DNA from: Coleofasciculaceae cyanobacterium RL_1_1
GTDB taxonomy: Bacteria; Cyanobacteriota; Cyanobacteriia; Cyanobacteriales; Geitlerinemataceae
Direction of reading: 5' to 3'
DNA length: 33,626 bases
Assembly (NCBI GenBank): GCA_012033105.1
Contig: JAAUPN010000016.1
Location: 1 to 33,626 of the forward strand
Shown piece by piece: positions 17,187 to 25,857 of this stretch (position 1 is the first letter of the stretch; every line of letters starts with the position of its first letter). The notes under the pieces are model-generated. The model did no database searches. It had not been told where the DNA came from and saw only the letters and a list, made by a program, of their open reading frames with translations. The translations under genes were made by a program, and so were the position numbers.

Positions 17187-19194
17187 TCATGGTGTGGTGT
17201 GTGCAGAACGATGGTGATGCTGAAGCCACTGCAACGCCTGAATAACATCGGGTTGATCCATTGCATCTGACGGGCTGGAGGCTGGCCAGTAGACGATCGA
17301 TCGATCCAGCCGACAGGCTTGTCCGGCCCAGTCGCCACAATTGAAAATCAAACAGGGAATTCTGACCCGTTCTGCGAGATGTTCGATTCGTTGCGGCCAG
17401 TCAGCAACCGCTGATTCTGGAACAAATTGCAGCACAATGGCCTGGGGTTGCCAAATTTCAGCAAAGAGCTGCGCCCGCTCTAGATCGTTAACCTCGATCG
17501 TTCGGCAATGGTGGCGTCGGAGCTGATGGGCGATCGAGCTACCCTGAATCGTCGGTTGCGTGGTGTGAGGCGGGAGCAATAACGGATCGCACAAATCAAT
17601 CAAAACGATGGTCGATCGCATGACCTGCGCCCATTCAAAACACGCGGAGACTTCCGATGATTGCAGCGGATAGTGCAATGTGAAGGTCTCTGAATTTCGC
17701 TGGGAACTGGGATCAGATGGCGGGTTTGTTGGGTTTGTTGGGTCTGTTAGATTTGCTAGCTCAGGACGATCGCGGTGGAGTGTGGCGATCGCGATCGCCT
17801 GCCGATCGAGGTCGCGAATGAGATGGTACGTAATGCTGTGATCTTCGTGGTAGGCGGCACAATCGAGGATCACGAATCGAGGTGCGAGGCGATCGACTTT
17901 TGCCAGTAGCTCGTTAATGGATAGGGCGATCGCCACATACCAGCCGGACTGCTCAAAGTACGCCAGATCGTGACCCGTGAGGTGCTGGGTTAGGATGATC
18001 GCGCGATCGGCAGGAATATCGTTATCCTGATCCGGTGCGATCGCTGCTGTGGATGCGGTCTGAGAGCTGGATTGATCTCCCTTGGCTGTATCTACACCAG
18101 AAGTTTCGACCAGATCTAAATCCTCTAAATCCGCTCCAGAGACCACAACACCCGGTAGCAGCAGCATGAGTCGAAAGCCCGCGTCTGGATTGGGCTTTAA
18201 ACTAACGTCACCCTTCAAAACGTGAACGAGTGTACGCAAAAAACGAGAGCTTCGCTGCGATCGGCTGGAATCATCTCCAGGAGCGATCGAGGCGTCAGCT
18301 TCACCCCTCCCTCTAGATTGACACTCTCCAGGGACACCACCAAATCACCTGCGATCGCCTGAGCCGCAAAATGCAGATTTTTCGATGATCCATAATGACC
18401 AATCACACATTCGATCGCCGCTGCAAACACATGTAAGCCATAACGACGATCGATCGCGACGCTAATCGCTGCCGTCTGCCAGTCAAGGCCATGCTCCTCC
18501 GCTTCTGAATGCGATCGCTGACACCGATCTCGCGCTTGGGCGATCGCCCGTAAAACGAGCATGTTAACGTCGTTAACTCCGAATACAAAATGGTTTTATC
18601 CATCTGAATCCGCGAGACTAAATCGAGCCGTTCCAGCTCATAGGCAATCCGAGCCGCACTGTGACCAATCGCCTGAACCTGTTTTGTCTGCGGCTCCGAT
18701 AGCGAGGCGAGCCGATCATCACCCAGCAGCGTCGCCAAACTCAACACCCCCATCAGCGGAGACGCGATCTCATGGGAAAAACGCTCAACCACCACCGCCA
18801 GATCGCGATCCACGGGCTCCAGAACCGGCAAAACCGCTAGATCAATCACACCGATCGCCCGATCTCCATCCCCGACCGCGATCGCATAGCGTGCCTGGGA
18901 CTGACGCAAAGCCTGCGCACAATCCTGCAACATCTCCACAGTAACCGTGGAACGAATCAGAGGGACCACCTCTAGCAGCGTCATCAACCGTGATCCAAGC
19001 TGACAACCCGGCAGCAAGCTCGGATCGAGAAGACGATGGGGAAACAACAAACCGAGCGGACGCATGGCCTGATCGAGGACGATCGCCGGTTTTCCACCCG
19101 CGCGAGATAGCTGGCTGGCGGCGGCGGCCACCGTCAAGCAATCATCCAACACTGGAACAGACTCAACAGGAACCGGAAAGGAAGAGGAGACCAC
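17187..19194 (-). pseudogene. CBS / histidine-kinase-like / pseudo-receiver protein, divergent from kaiA, with two frameshifts
   Basis: Three consecutive frames make one protein of about 669 residues once two single bases are restored (near 18565, and in the run of six T at 18238-18243). Residues 1-125 look like a CBS pair. A HisKA dimerisation domain follows with candidate phospho-acceptor His141 (RFSHEIASPLMG). The ATPase region (LHVFAAAIECVIGHYG ... LVHVLKGDVSLKPNPDAGF) keeps the end of the fold, but I see no normal N-box asparagine or DxGxG motif, so ATP binding may be lost. The C-terminal half holds two receiver-like segments (RFVILDCAAY; STIVLIDLC) without a clear phosphorylation pocket. 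The gene is 313 nt from kaiA and divergent, so a role in clock input or output is plausible but inferred. The start at 19194 is GTG. Confidence 0.7.
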
Positions 19195-19507
19195 GCGTAA
19201 TGATGTATCGATATAGGTATCGCGAAAACAATGAATGAAGTAACTCGATCGAGCTTTTTCTTCAGATTACGATGACCTGTACAAAACTCTTGAAGCTTTA
19301 GGTTTCGCACTTAATCGGGTGTATTGCAGAAATATATCTCCATTCGCAATACTCACTCTGTAAACTTTTAAATGGAGCATAAAGACTTGTTTCGTATTCC
19401 CGAAAGACAAACAAGAACATCGCATTTATCCGTAAACAATTGATACAAAGTGTTACTATCCAAGGGCTGTATTTGACAAAGCCTATTCGCTGTGAGCCCA
19501 TTCTGTG
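19195..19507. other. 313-bp divergent promoter region upstream of kaiA
   Basis: AT-rich non-coding DNA that should carry promoters for kaiA and for the divergent kinase-like gene. TTGATA near 19440 and TTGACA near 19474 on the plus strand are possible -35 elements, but I find no convincing matching -10. No gene or structured RNA is recognised. Confidence 0.4.
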
Positions 19508-20424
19508 ATGGTCCCGCCTACCCTAACAATTTGCCTATTTGCACTCGATACTGACCTCATCAATCATGTTCGCGCTGCACTCGACACCGATCGCTTTGCC
19601 TTGACAGTCTGTCATTCATCTACAGAGTGCATCGAGACCCTATCGAGTGAGTGGTCTCATTTTGATAGCCTCATTTTGGAAGTGCATGACGATCTCAGCG
19701 AGTTGGTTTGCAATCTGCATCAAGCCAAATTGTTACTGCCCGCCATCATTGTGACGCCATCGTACGACACCCAAAGCATGAGCACGCCCGAGACGGCGTC
19801 CAGGAATCGCATCCAATCAGCGGTGAAAGACGCTGCGATGATGCGTTTGGGTCAGTCTCACTTTTACCATCAAGCAGAGGTCATACTCACACTGGCTCCT
19901 GAAATCAGTCTAGAAGACTCGATTACCCAAGCCCTCGAACAATTTTACAGCTCTCCCCCTCCGATAAGGCCAGCCCTCCGTCCTTTAGTAGCAGCCAAAA
20001 GATCACCTTGCTGGAAGAAAAACAGCGGCTGCTCACCGAAAAGCTCAAAGAACGACTGGGATACCTCGGTGTGTATTACAAACGCAACTCGCAACGCTTT
20101 TTACGCAATCTGTCCGCAGCCGAGGCGATCGACCTCATCGAACAGCTTCAAGTCCTCTATCAGGATATCGTCCTTCAATATTTCGATAAGGGAGGAGAGG
20201 TTAATCAAGCGATCGATGAATTTGTTTACCTAGCATTCTTCGCCGATATCTCCGTCACCCGCGTTGTCGAACTGCACATGAATTTGATGGACCAATTCTC
20301 GAAACAGCTACAATTGGAAGGACGTAGCGAAGAAATATTATTGGATTATCGCCTGACTCTAATCGATGTCATCGCCCACCTATGTGAGATGTATCGACGA
20401 TCCATTCCACGCAAGCCTGAATAA
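19508..20424 (+). pseudogene. kaiA: Circadian clock protein KaiA, interrupted by one frameshift in a C-run
   Basis: KaiA stimulates KaiC autophosphorylation. The first frame (ATG at 19508) gives the pseudo-receiver domain (LTICLFALDTDLINHVRAAL) up to about codon 150. At the five C of 19955-19959 the frame is lost. The adjacent frame reads SDKASPPSFSSSQKITLLEE, then the C-terminal KaiC-binding domain: ERLGYLGVYYKRN, EFVYLAFFADISVTRVVELH, LLDYRLTLIDVIAHLCEMYR, SIPRKPE. Adding one C restores 305 residues, close to the 284 of the S. elongatus protein. A programmed shift is conceivable, but an undercounted C-run is simpler. The linker between the domains is where length varies in the family. kaiB follows on the same strand after 171 nt. 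Confidence 0.93.
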
Positions 20425-20595
20425 CGTTGCTGACGTTTTGACCGCTCCCCTTCTCGTCATAACCGAGATACCCGCCGATACTCGCCGTCCTTCCAATCGG
20501 TTCTCCACGATCGATGCTCCCGCTTCCGTCACGTGTCGGAGCGGCCACCTGTAAACATCATTCTCCGCAAAACCGCAGACTGGTCTCCGCCTTCT

Positions 20596-20913
20596 ATGAC
20601 ACCTCCAAAAAAAACGTACGTTCTGAAGCTATACGTCGCAGGTAACACCACGAATTCAGTCCGTGCGCTCAAAACGCTCAATCATATTCTCGAACGAGAG
20701 TTTCAGGGGGTTTACGCACTTAAAGTGATTGACGTACTGAAAAATCCCCAACTGGCTGAGGAAGACAAAATTTTGGCAACACCAACACTGGCCAAGATTC
20801 TCCCACCGCCAGTGCGTAAAATTATTGGCGACCTCTCCAACCGCGAGAAAGTCCTCATCGGCCTAGACTTGCTTTACGAAGAGCTGACCGAACACGGTAC
20901 AGACTTGTATTAG
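20596..20913 (+). CDS. kaiB: Circadian clock protein KaiB
   Basis: This 105-residue thioredoxin-like protein switches fold to bind the KaiC CI ring during the dephosphorylation phase, sequestering KaiA and displacing SasA. It is nearly colinear with known Kai[80 protein letters not shown]. The open frame extends upstream to a GTG at 20533, but the ATG at 20596 gives the family N-terminus ([11 protein letters not shown]). A promoter for kaiB may lie in the 171-nt gap after kaiA, as in other cyanobacteria. A long spacer separates it from kaiC. Confidence 0.97.
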   Translation: MTPPKKTYVLKLYVAGNTTNSVRALKTLNHILEREFQGVYALKVIDVLKNPQLAEEDKILATPTLAKILPPPVRKIIGDLSNREKVLIGLDLLYEELTEHGTDLY

Positions 20914-21358
20914 CGAAAATATCGTGATTTCTGAGTACAGGATCTAATCTCCCGCTCACCCAGCCTCGATCGCAACGATTTTTTTGGCAATTCTTAAGCT
21001 GGAGATATTCTGGCGATCGCACCATCCTCCCTCTGCAAGCCCGAAACCGTGACAACAACCGCCGCTGGTTTAACCTTAAATTCTCAGTATGCCTTAAGAT
21101 TGATGGCTGGGACGATACAACATTCCCGGAGGTTACATCCCTCTAGACGGGACAGTTTTCTCTCTAACCACACAGGTTGCAGGATTTCAGCTCAAGACAA
21201 AGGTGAGTGTTCTGGTCTTGTATTTAGTCTAAATTAATTCAAATTGACCCACAATTGATTTTTAACTCTTAAAAATCAGTTGCTTCTGTGTCCCATCACA
21301 TACTTCTCATAAAAAACGATATCCGCCGCAGTTAGCACGCACGGTTTTATAACAATTG
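20914..21358. other. 445-bp kaiB-kaiC spacer with an AT-rich hairpin
   Basis: kaiB and kaiC are usually close together in one transcript; here 445 nt separate them. The spacer holds a perfect 10-bp inverted repeat with a 3-nt loop (21257-21266 and 21270-21279, TGATTTTTAA/TTAAAAATCA) about 80 nt before kaiC. A short open frame at 21049-21237 has no supporting features. A separate kaiC promoter, or a processed or regulated leader, is possible. No clear -35/-10 pair was found. Confidence 0.5.
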
Positions 21359-22939
21359 ATGGAAACTACTACCGATCGCAGCAATCCACAAGCACCCTGG
21401 GGCGTACAGAAAATCCGAACGATGATCGAAGGATTTGATGACATCAGCCACGGAGGATTACCAGCAGGGCGAACAACACTGGTCAGTGGAACCTCGGGAA
21501 CCGGAAAAACGCTGTTTGCGATTCAATTTCTTTATAACGGTATTACCTATTTTAATGAAGCCGGGGTCTTCGTCACCTTTGAGGAATCGCCTGCTGACTT
21601 GATCAAAAACGCTCAGAGCTTTGGCTGGGATCTTCAAGGGCTGATTGACGAGGGCAAGCTGTTTATCCTCGATGCTTCGCCTGATCCGGAAGGTCAGGAC
21701 GTGGTAGGCAATTTCGACCTGTCAGCGCTGATTGAGCGAATTCAGTACGGAATTCGGAAATATAAGGCGAAACGGGTGTCGATCGATTCGGTCACGGCGG
21801 TATTTCAACAATACGAAGCCGCGCCAGTGATTCGACGCGAAATCTATCGCCTGGTGGCTCGGCTCAAGCAGCTCCATACCACGACGGTCATGACGACGGA
21901 GCGGATTGAAGAGTATGGCCCGGTGGCGCGATTTGGGGTGGAAGAGTTCGTCTCGGATAACGTGGCGATCGCGCGGAACGTGCTCGAAGGCGAGCGGCGA
22001 CGGCGGACGATCGAGATCCTCAAGTTGCGCGGTACGACCCACATGAAGGGAGAATATCCTTTCACGATGACCAGTAACGGGATTAATATCTTCCCGCTTG
22101 GGGCGATGCGCTTGACGCAGCGATCGTCCAATGTGCGCGTTTCGTCTGGTGTCGAAACCCTCGATACGATGTGCGGCGGCGGTTTCTTTAAGGATTCAAT
22201 TATCCTCGCGACGGGCGCGACCGGAACCGGTAAAACGCTACTGGTCAGTAAGTTTACTCAAGAAGCCTGTCTCAACGGCGAACGGGCGATCCTGTTTGCT
22301 TACGAAGAATCACGGGCGCAGTTGTTGCGAAATGCCTATTCCTGGGGTATTGACTTCGAGGAAATGGAGCAAAAAGGGCTGCTCAAGATTTTGTGTGCTT
22401 ATCCGGAGTCGGCGGGACTTGAGGATCACCTGCAAATTATTAAGACTGAGATCGTTAACTTCAAGCCGTCGCGGATTGCGATCGACTCCCTATCCGCTCT
22501 CGCTCGCGGCGTCAGCAATAACGCCTTCCGTCAGTTTGTCATCGGTGTGACGGGTTACGCCAAGCAGGAAGAAATTACCGGCTTCTTTACCAATACGACC
22601 GATCAATTTATGGGATCGAATTCGATTACCGATTCCCATATTTCGACGATTACGGACACGATCATTATGTTGCAGTACGTCGAGATTCGCGGTGAAATGT
22701 CGCGGGCGATTAACGTCTTTAAAATGCGCGGCTCCTGGCATGATACCGGCATCCGCGAGTACACCATCAGCGCCAATGGCCCCGAGATTAAAGACTCGTT
22801 CCGCAACTATGAAGGCATCATTAGCGGGTCGCCGTCACGGGTGTCGGTGGATGAGAAAAGCGAGCTATCGCGGATTGTGCGTGGGGTTCAACTGGGAATT
22901 CCCAAGCCGCCGACGAGTTCATTAGACGAGACCGAGTAA
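21359..22939 (+). CDS. kaiC: Circadian clock ATPase/kinase KaiC
   Basis: This 526-residue double RecA-domain protein is the core oscillator; it autophosphorylates and dephosphorylates over about a day in a hexamer with KaiA and KaiB. The CI domain has Walker A SGTSGTGKT near residue 45 and catalytic glutamates E75/E76 (FVTFEES). CII has ATGATGTGKT, AYEESRAQLLRNAYSWG, and the phosphorylation block ITDSHISTITDT, holding the Thr-Ser-Thr equivalents of T426, S431 and T432. The KaiA-binding C-terminal region (ISGSPSRVSVDEKSELSRIV) is present, with a slightly longer tail. All features match a canonical KaiC1, consistent with kaiA and kaiB alongside. I chose ATG 21359 over the TTG just before it. 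A small ORF begins 9 nt after the stop. Confidence 0.98.
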   Translation: METTTDRSNPQAPWGVQKIRTMIEGFDDISHGGLPAGRTTLVSGTSGTGKTLFAIQFLYNGITYFNEAGVFVTFEESPADLIKNAQSFGWDLQGLIDEGKLFILDASPDPEGQDVVGNFDLSALIERIQYGIRKYKAKRVSIDSVTAVFQQYEAAPVIRREIYRLVARLKQLHTTTVMTTERIEEYGPVARFGVEEFVSDNVAIARNVLEGERRRRTIEILKLRGTTHMKGEYPFTMTSNGINIFPLGAMRLTQRSSNVRVSSGVETLDTMCGGGFFKDSIILATGATGTGKTLLVSKFTQEACLNGERAILFAYEESRAQLLRNAYSWGIDFEEMEQKGLLKILCAYPESAGLEDHLQIIKTEIVNFKPSRIAIDSLSALARGVSNNAFRQFVIGVTGYAKQEEITGFFTNTTDQFMGSNSITDSHISTITDTIIMLQYVEIRGEMSRAINVFKMRGSWHDTGIREYTISANGPEIKDSFRNYEGIISGSPSRVSVDEKSELSRIVRGVQLGIPKPPTSSLDETE

Positions 22940-22948
22940 ACGAGACCT

Positions 22949-23149
22949 ATGGCTGTTCGATCAGGTTGGTACATCGTTAAGCTGACGGCAGTTGCGCCCT
23001 GCGAGATTGTGGAACTTGGCGAGGGTGCGACACCCGATCGCCTCTCAACCTCACCTGACGGTCAGCATTGGGGGGCCGTTCGCGTCGCCCCAGGAGCGAT
23101 CGCCAAGCGAGTCGGGCTAATCCGCGCCGGAAAATGCCAGCCACAATAA
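22949..23149 (+). CDS. 66-aa protein directly downstream of kaiC
   Basis: It starts with ATG 9 nt after the kaiC stop, with GAGA as a weak ribosome-binding site, so it is very likely cotranscribed with kaiC. The protein is short, beta-rich in character and basic toward its end (RSGWYIVKLTAVAPCEIVEL; LSTSPDGQHWGAVRVAPGAI; AKRVGLIRAGKC), with two cysteines and no membrane segment or signal peptide. I do not recognise the family. The tight spacing makes a link with clock timing possible through coexpression alone. The next gene is convergent, so this ends the kai unit. Confidence 0.6.
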   Translation: MAVRSGWYIVKLTAVAPCEIVELGEGATPDRLSTSPDGQHWGAVRVAPGAIAKRVGLIRAGKCQPQ

Positions 23150-23196
23150 CGAGACAACGCACGACCCCAATCCCTTAAACCCCCCATTCATTCACA

Positions 23197-24768
23197 TTAA
23201 TCCACCAAAACACGCACCAAAATGATCGTTGTGTTGTCGTGACCGTTTTCACGGTTGGCAAAGTCAATCAAGGCGGCTGTGGCCTCATCGAGATCGGTCT
23301 GCGGGTTGAGTAGGGGGGCGAATGAAGGTGCGTCACGCCGATCGAGGATGTCGTTATCGGTCAGTCCATCGGAGGCGAGCAAAAAGAGCGTATCTTCTTC
23401 GATCGTGACGGTTTGTATCTCTGGCTCAATTTCAGTTTCGTCGTGGGGGCCGATCGCTTGGGTTAAGCGGGACGCATTGGGTAGGCGGTAGGCACGGCTC
23501 GGCGGTAGGCCGCTGCGAATCGCCTCTTGAGCCACATCATGATCGATCGTCAGTTGTTCGAGTCCGTGGCTGCGGGTATAGCGATAGAGGCGACTATCCC
23601 CAACGTGGGCGATCCTTGCGTGGGTGTTGTGTAGCCAGAGCGCGACGAGGGTTGTTCCCATACGTCCAAATCCTTGGGCATGATCGCGATCATTGCTGGC
23701 ATAAATGGCACGATTCGCAGCCAGGATGCCGTCACGAATCAGGTCTGTGTCAGGTATCGCGCCGAGCCACTGGGATTGGAAAAAATCGATCAGGGTCTGG
23801 GTTGCGAGCTGGCTGGCAATGTCGCCGCTGGCATGGCCGCCCATGCCGTCGCAGAGTACGTACAGCCCGCGTACGGATTCGTGATCGCGATCGGGATCGA
23901 TCTGTTGGTCGCGCCGTTCCCAGATGGCGAAGGTGTCTTCGTTGTGCGATCGCTGTAAACCCACATCGGTGATCGCGGCATAGGAGATTTGGGGTCGTGT
24001 GGCGGAGGGTGATAAATCAGCGGTGATCTCTGAATCGTCTTCGGTGACGGCTACAAGCTGGGTGTGTGAATCTGGTCGCTGGGAATCGAAGCGGGTGTGG
24101 TAATCGTATTTGTCGAGAATATGGCGTAGGCGATCGACACTCAGGTTTGGTGTTCGATCAATTTCGGCAAAGATTGTCGTCAGCGGTACGGGGCGATGAC
24201 TTTCAGGGGAAGGCGGGCTTAAGGTCTGATCTGGAGGGTGTGATGGATGATCATGCCCGTCCGACGAGGAGCGATCGAGCGTTTGCCAGAACTGAACCAG
24301 TTCTCGAACATTAGCTTTGGGTGTCACTAAGACGGGTAGAGGCGTATTAGGCGAAGTTGAATCGAGGTTCGGGGTGGCTGTGTTCGGGGTGGCTGTGGTG
24401 GGGATCGATGGTTTTGATCGCGCCAAAGGTCGATCGCGAATGAGCCGTTCGAGACAAACTGTGGATTGATCCTCGATGGTGATGTTATCGACCACCAACA
24501 CACTGGTACGACAGGCCAATGCTCCGAGTCCGACCCATAAATCCAGCATTTGATGCATCCAATTGAGTTGACGCCGAGGCGAATCTGGCGATTCGATCGC
24601 GCTTATCCAGGATTGTACAAGCGACACGTGGCGATCGATCCGGAGGCCGCACTGGGGACACGCACCAGATTCTGAGACCGTAACCCTAGCCTGACAGGAG
24701 GAGCAGATCTGGGGTGAGGTTCCGGCAGGGCGTGGTGTGGAGCGAGTCGAGTCAGAGGAGGCAGGCAT
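23197..24768 (-). CDS. PP2C-type serine/threonine phosphatase with N-terminal zinc ribbon
   Basis: This protein of about 523 residues begins with a four-cysteine zinc-ribbon (CSSCQARV ... GACPQCGLR). A middle region with few motifs follows (TSVLVVDNITIEDQSTVCLE), then a Pro/Ser/Thr-rich linker, then a PP2C catalytic domain. The metal-binding motifs are all there: ITDVGLQRSHNEDTFAIWE, VLCDGMGGHASGD, FGRMGTTLVALWL, ARIAHVGDSRLYRY, LLASDGLTDN and GHDNTTIILVRV. It should be an Mn/Mg-dependent protein phosphatase reversing Ser/Thr phosphorylation. The longer frame to 24906 runs into a repeat element, so the ATG at 24768 (MPASSDSTRS) is the better start. It is convergent with the kai unit. A clock role is not implied by sequence, but its position next to a phosphorylation-based oscillator is worth noting. 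Confidence 0.88.
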   Translation of the reverse strand: MPASSDSTRSTPRPAGTSPQICSSCQARVTVSESGACPQCGLRIDRHVSLVQSWISAIESPDSPRRQLNWMHQMLDLWVGLGALACRTSVLVVDNITIEDQSTVCLERLIRDRPLARSKPSIPTTATPNTATPNLDSTSPNTPLPVLVTPKANVRELVQFWQTLDRSSSDGHDHPSHPPDQTLSPPSPESHRPVPLTTIFAEIDRTPNLSVDRLRHILDKYDYHTRFDSQRPDSHTQLVAVTEDDSEITADLSPSATRPQISYAAITDVGLQRSHNEDTFAIWERRDQQIDPDRDHESVRGLYVLCDGMGGHASGDIASQLATQTLIDFFQSQWLGAIPDTDLIRDGILAANRAIYASNDRDHAQGFGRMGTTLVALWLHNTHARIAHVGDSRLYRYTRSHGLEQLTIDHDVAQEAIRSGLPPSRAYRLPNASRLTQAIGPHDETEIEPEIQTVTIEEDTLFLLASDGLTDNDILDRRDAPSFAPLLNPQTDLDEATAALIDFANRENGHDNTTIILVRVLVD

Positions 24769-24881
24769 AGGCCAACGCGCCCGAGGTTCGGGACAGCATG
24801 GGAATTGGAGGAAGCAGCAAGCACTCTGACGGGAAATCGGTTTAACGTTTGGGGGTGAATGTCCAAAACAGTTGGAATTAT

Positions 24882-25139
24882 TAGACTTCTTGTATGAACA
24901 TTTCAAGCCAGTTAATTGAAGCCTGAGCGAAGTCGAAGCCTGAGCGAAGTCGAAGCTTGAGCGAAGTCGAAGCTTGAGCGAAGTCGAAGGCTGAGCGGAG
25001 TCGAAGCCTGGGTGGAATCGCGAAAAGTGGCCGCACTTCGACTACGCTCAGTGCTCAAACTTTGACTACGCTCAGTGCTCAAACTTTGACTACGCTCAGT
25101 GCTCGAATTCTGACTTTTTCGATTGATGCAAGAGGTGTA
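24882..25139. mobile_element. 258-bp MITE-like element, copy 2, with two internal tandem arrays
   Basis: Its ends (TAGACTTCTTGTATGAA, 24882-24898; TTGATGCAAGAGGTGTA, 25123-25139) are diverged versions of the copy 1 ends, again with TA tips. Internal sequence matches copy 1 (GCCTGGGTG, ATCGCGAAAAGTG, GCACTTCGACTACGCTCAG, TTTTTCGATT). The left arm contains five 17-bp units (GCCTGAGCGAAGTCGAA type, 24921-25005); the right arm contains three 24-bp units (GACTACGCTCAGTGCTC core, 25040-25111). The two arrays are complementary, so the element can form a long imperfect hairpin. It lies between two minus-strand genes and has no coding capacity. Confidence 0.82.
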
Positions 25140-25206
25140 TTGAAATAGTCGAGACCATCACCATCATAAAAAACTCGTTTCAGAATGTACCGGACGAAGA
25201 TTAATT

Positions 25207-25857
25207 TTAGCGAGAGGATGACTGAACGCGGTCTCCCCGACGGGAGGCGGTCTTCGAGCCAGATCCCAAGCCGCATAGATGATGTAAAGTGTGCTGTTCC
25301 TCGGGGGTGAGGTCGCGCCACTGACCTGGAGCCAGTCCCGCGATCGTCAGATCCGCAATGCCGACCCGCACCAGCCGCAAAGTTGGGAAACCCACGGCTG
25401 CCGTCATCCGGCGTACTTGGCGGTTTCGTCCTTCTGTTAATACCAGTTCAATCCACGTTGTCGGGATAGTTTTACGGAAACGGATCGGCGGCTCGCGGGG
25501 AGGAAGATCCGGTTCGCGATCGAGACAAGTAACGCCCGCCGGTCGAGTGCGATAGTCCTGGATGGTAACCCCATCGCGCAACTGAGCGATCGCAGCAGCA
25601 TCCGGAATGCCCTCAACCTGTACCCAGTAGGTTTTGGGTTTGCGAAAGCGGGGTTCGAGCAAGCGATGTTTGAGCGATCCGTTATCGGTGAGCAACAGTA
25701 AACCTTCACTATCGCGATCGAGCCGACCGACGGAATAGACCAACGGCACATCAATGTAATCTTTCAGCGTCGGGCGGGGCGATTCGGAGCGATTGCTAAA
25801 CTGACACAGCACACCGTAGGGCTTGTAAAACAAAAGATAGCGACAAGAGGCAGACAT
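25207..25857 (-). CDS. RluE-like 23S rRNA pseudouridine synthase (RsuA family)
   Basis: The 216-residue protein is a pseudouridine synthase of the RsuA/RluB/RluE/RluF family without an N-terminal S4 domain, as in RluE, which modifies U2457 of E. coli 23S rRNA. It opens with RYLLFYKPYGVLCQFS. The catalytic motif is VGRLDRDSEGLLLLTDNG (Asp47), followed by KPKTYWVQVEG and the C-terminal block LTEGRNRQVRRMTAAVGFPT with LRLVRVGIADL. A basic Ser/Arg tail ends the protein. Target specificity is inferred from architecture only. The start ATG at 25857 fits the family. It lies downstream of the PP2C gene's repeat element with no clear operon. Confidence 0.88.
   Translation of the reverse strand: MSASCRYLLFYKPYGVLCQFSNRSESPRPTLKDYIDVPLVYSVGRLDRDSEGLLLLTDNGSLKHRLLEPRFRKPKTYWVQVEGIPDAAAIAQLRDGVTIQDYRTRPAGVTCLDREPDLPPREPPIRFRKTIPTTWIELVLTEGRNRQVRRMTAAVGFPTLRLVRVGIADLTIAGLAPGQWRDLTPEEQHTLHHLCGLGSGSKTASRRGDRVQSSSR

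Noticed and set aside
18561-18944. Plus-strand Pro/Arg-rich ORF opposite the kinase-like gene
   Set aside because: Antisense shadow of the HisKA-coding region.
21049-21237. 62-codon ORF in the kaiB-kaiC spacer
   Set aside because: GTG start, no recognisable feature, and no ribosome-binding site; probably chance.
24921-25111. CRISPR array
   Set aside because: The repeats are contiguous 17-bp and 24-bp units with no unique spacers and lie inside a mobile-element-like structure.
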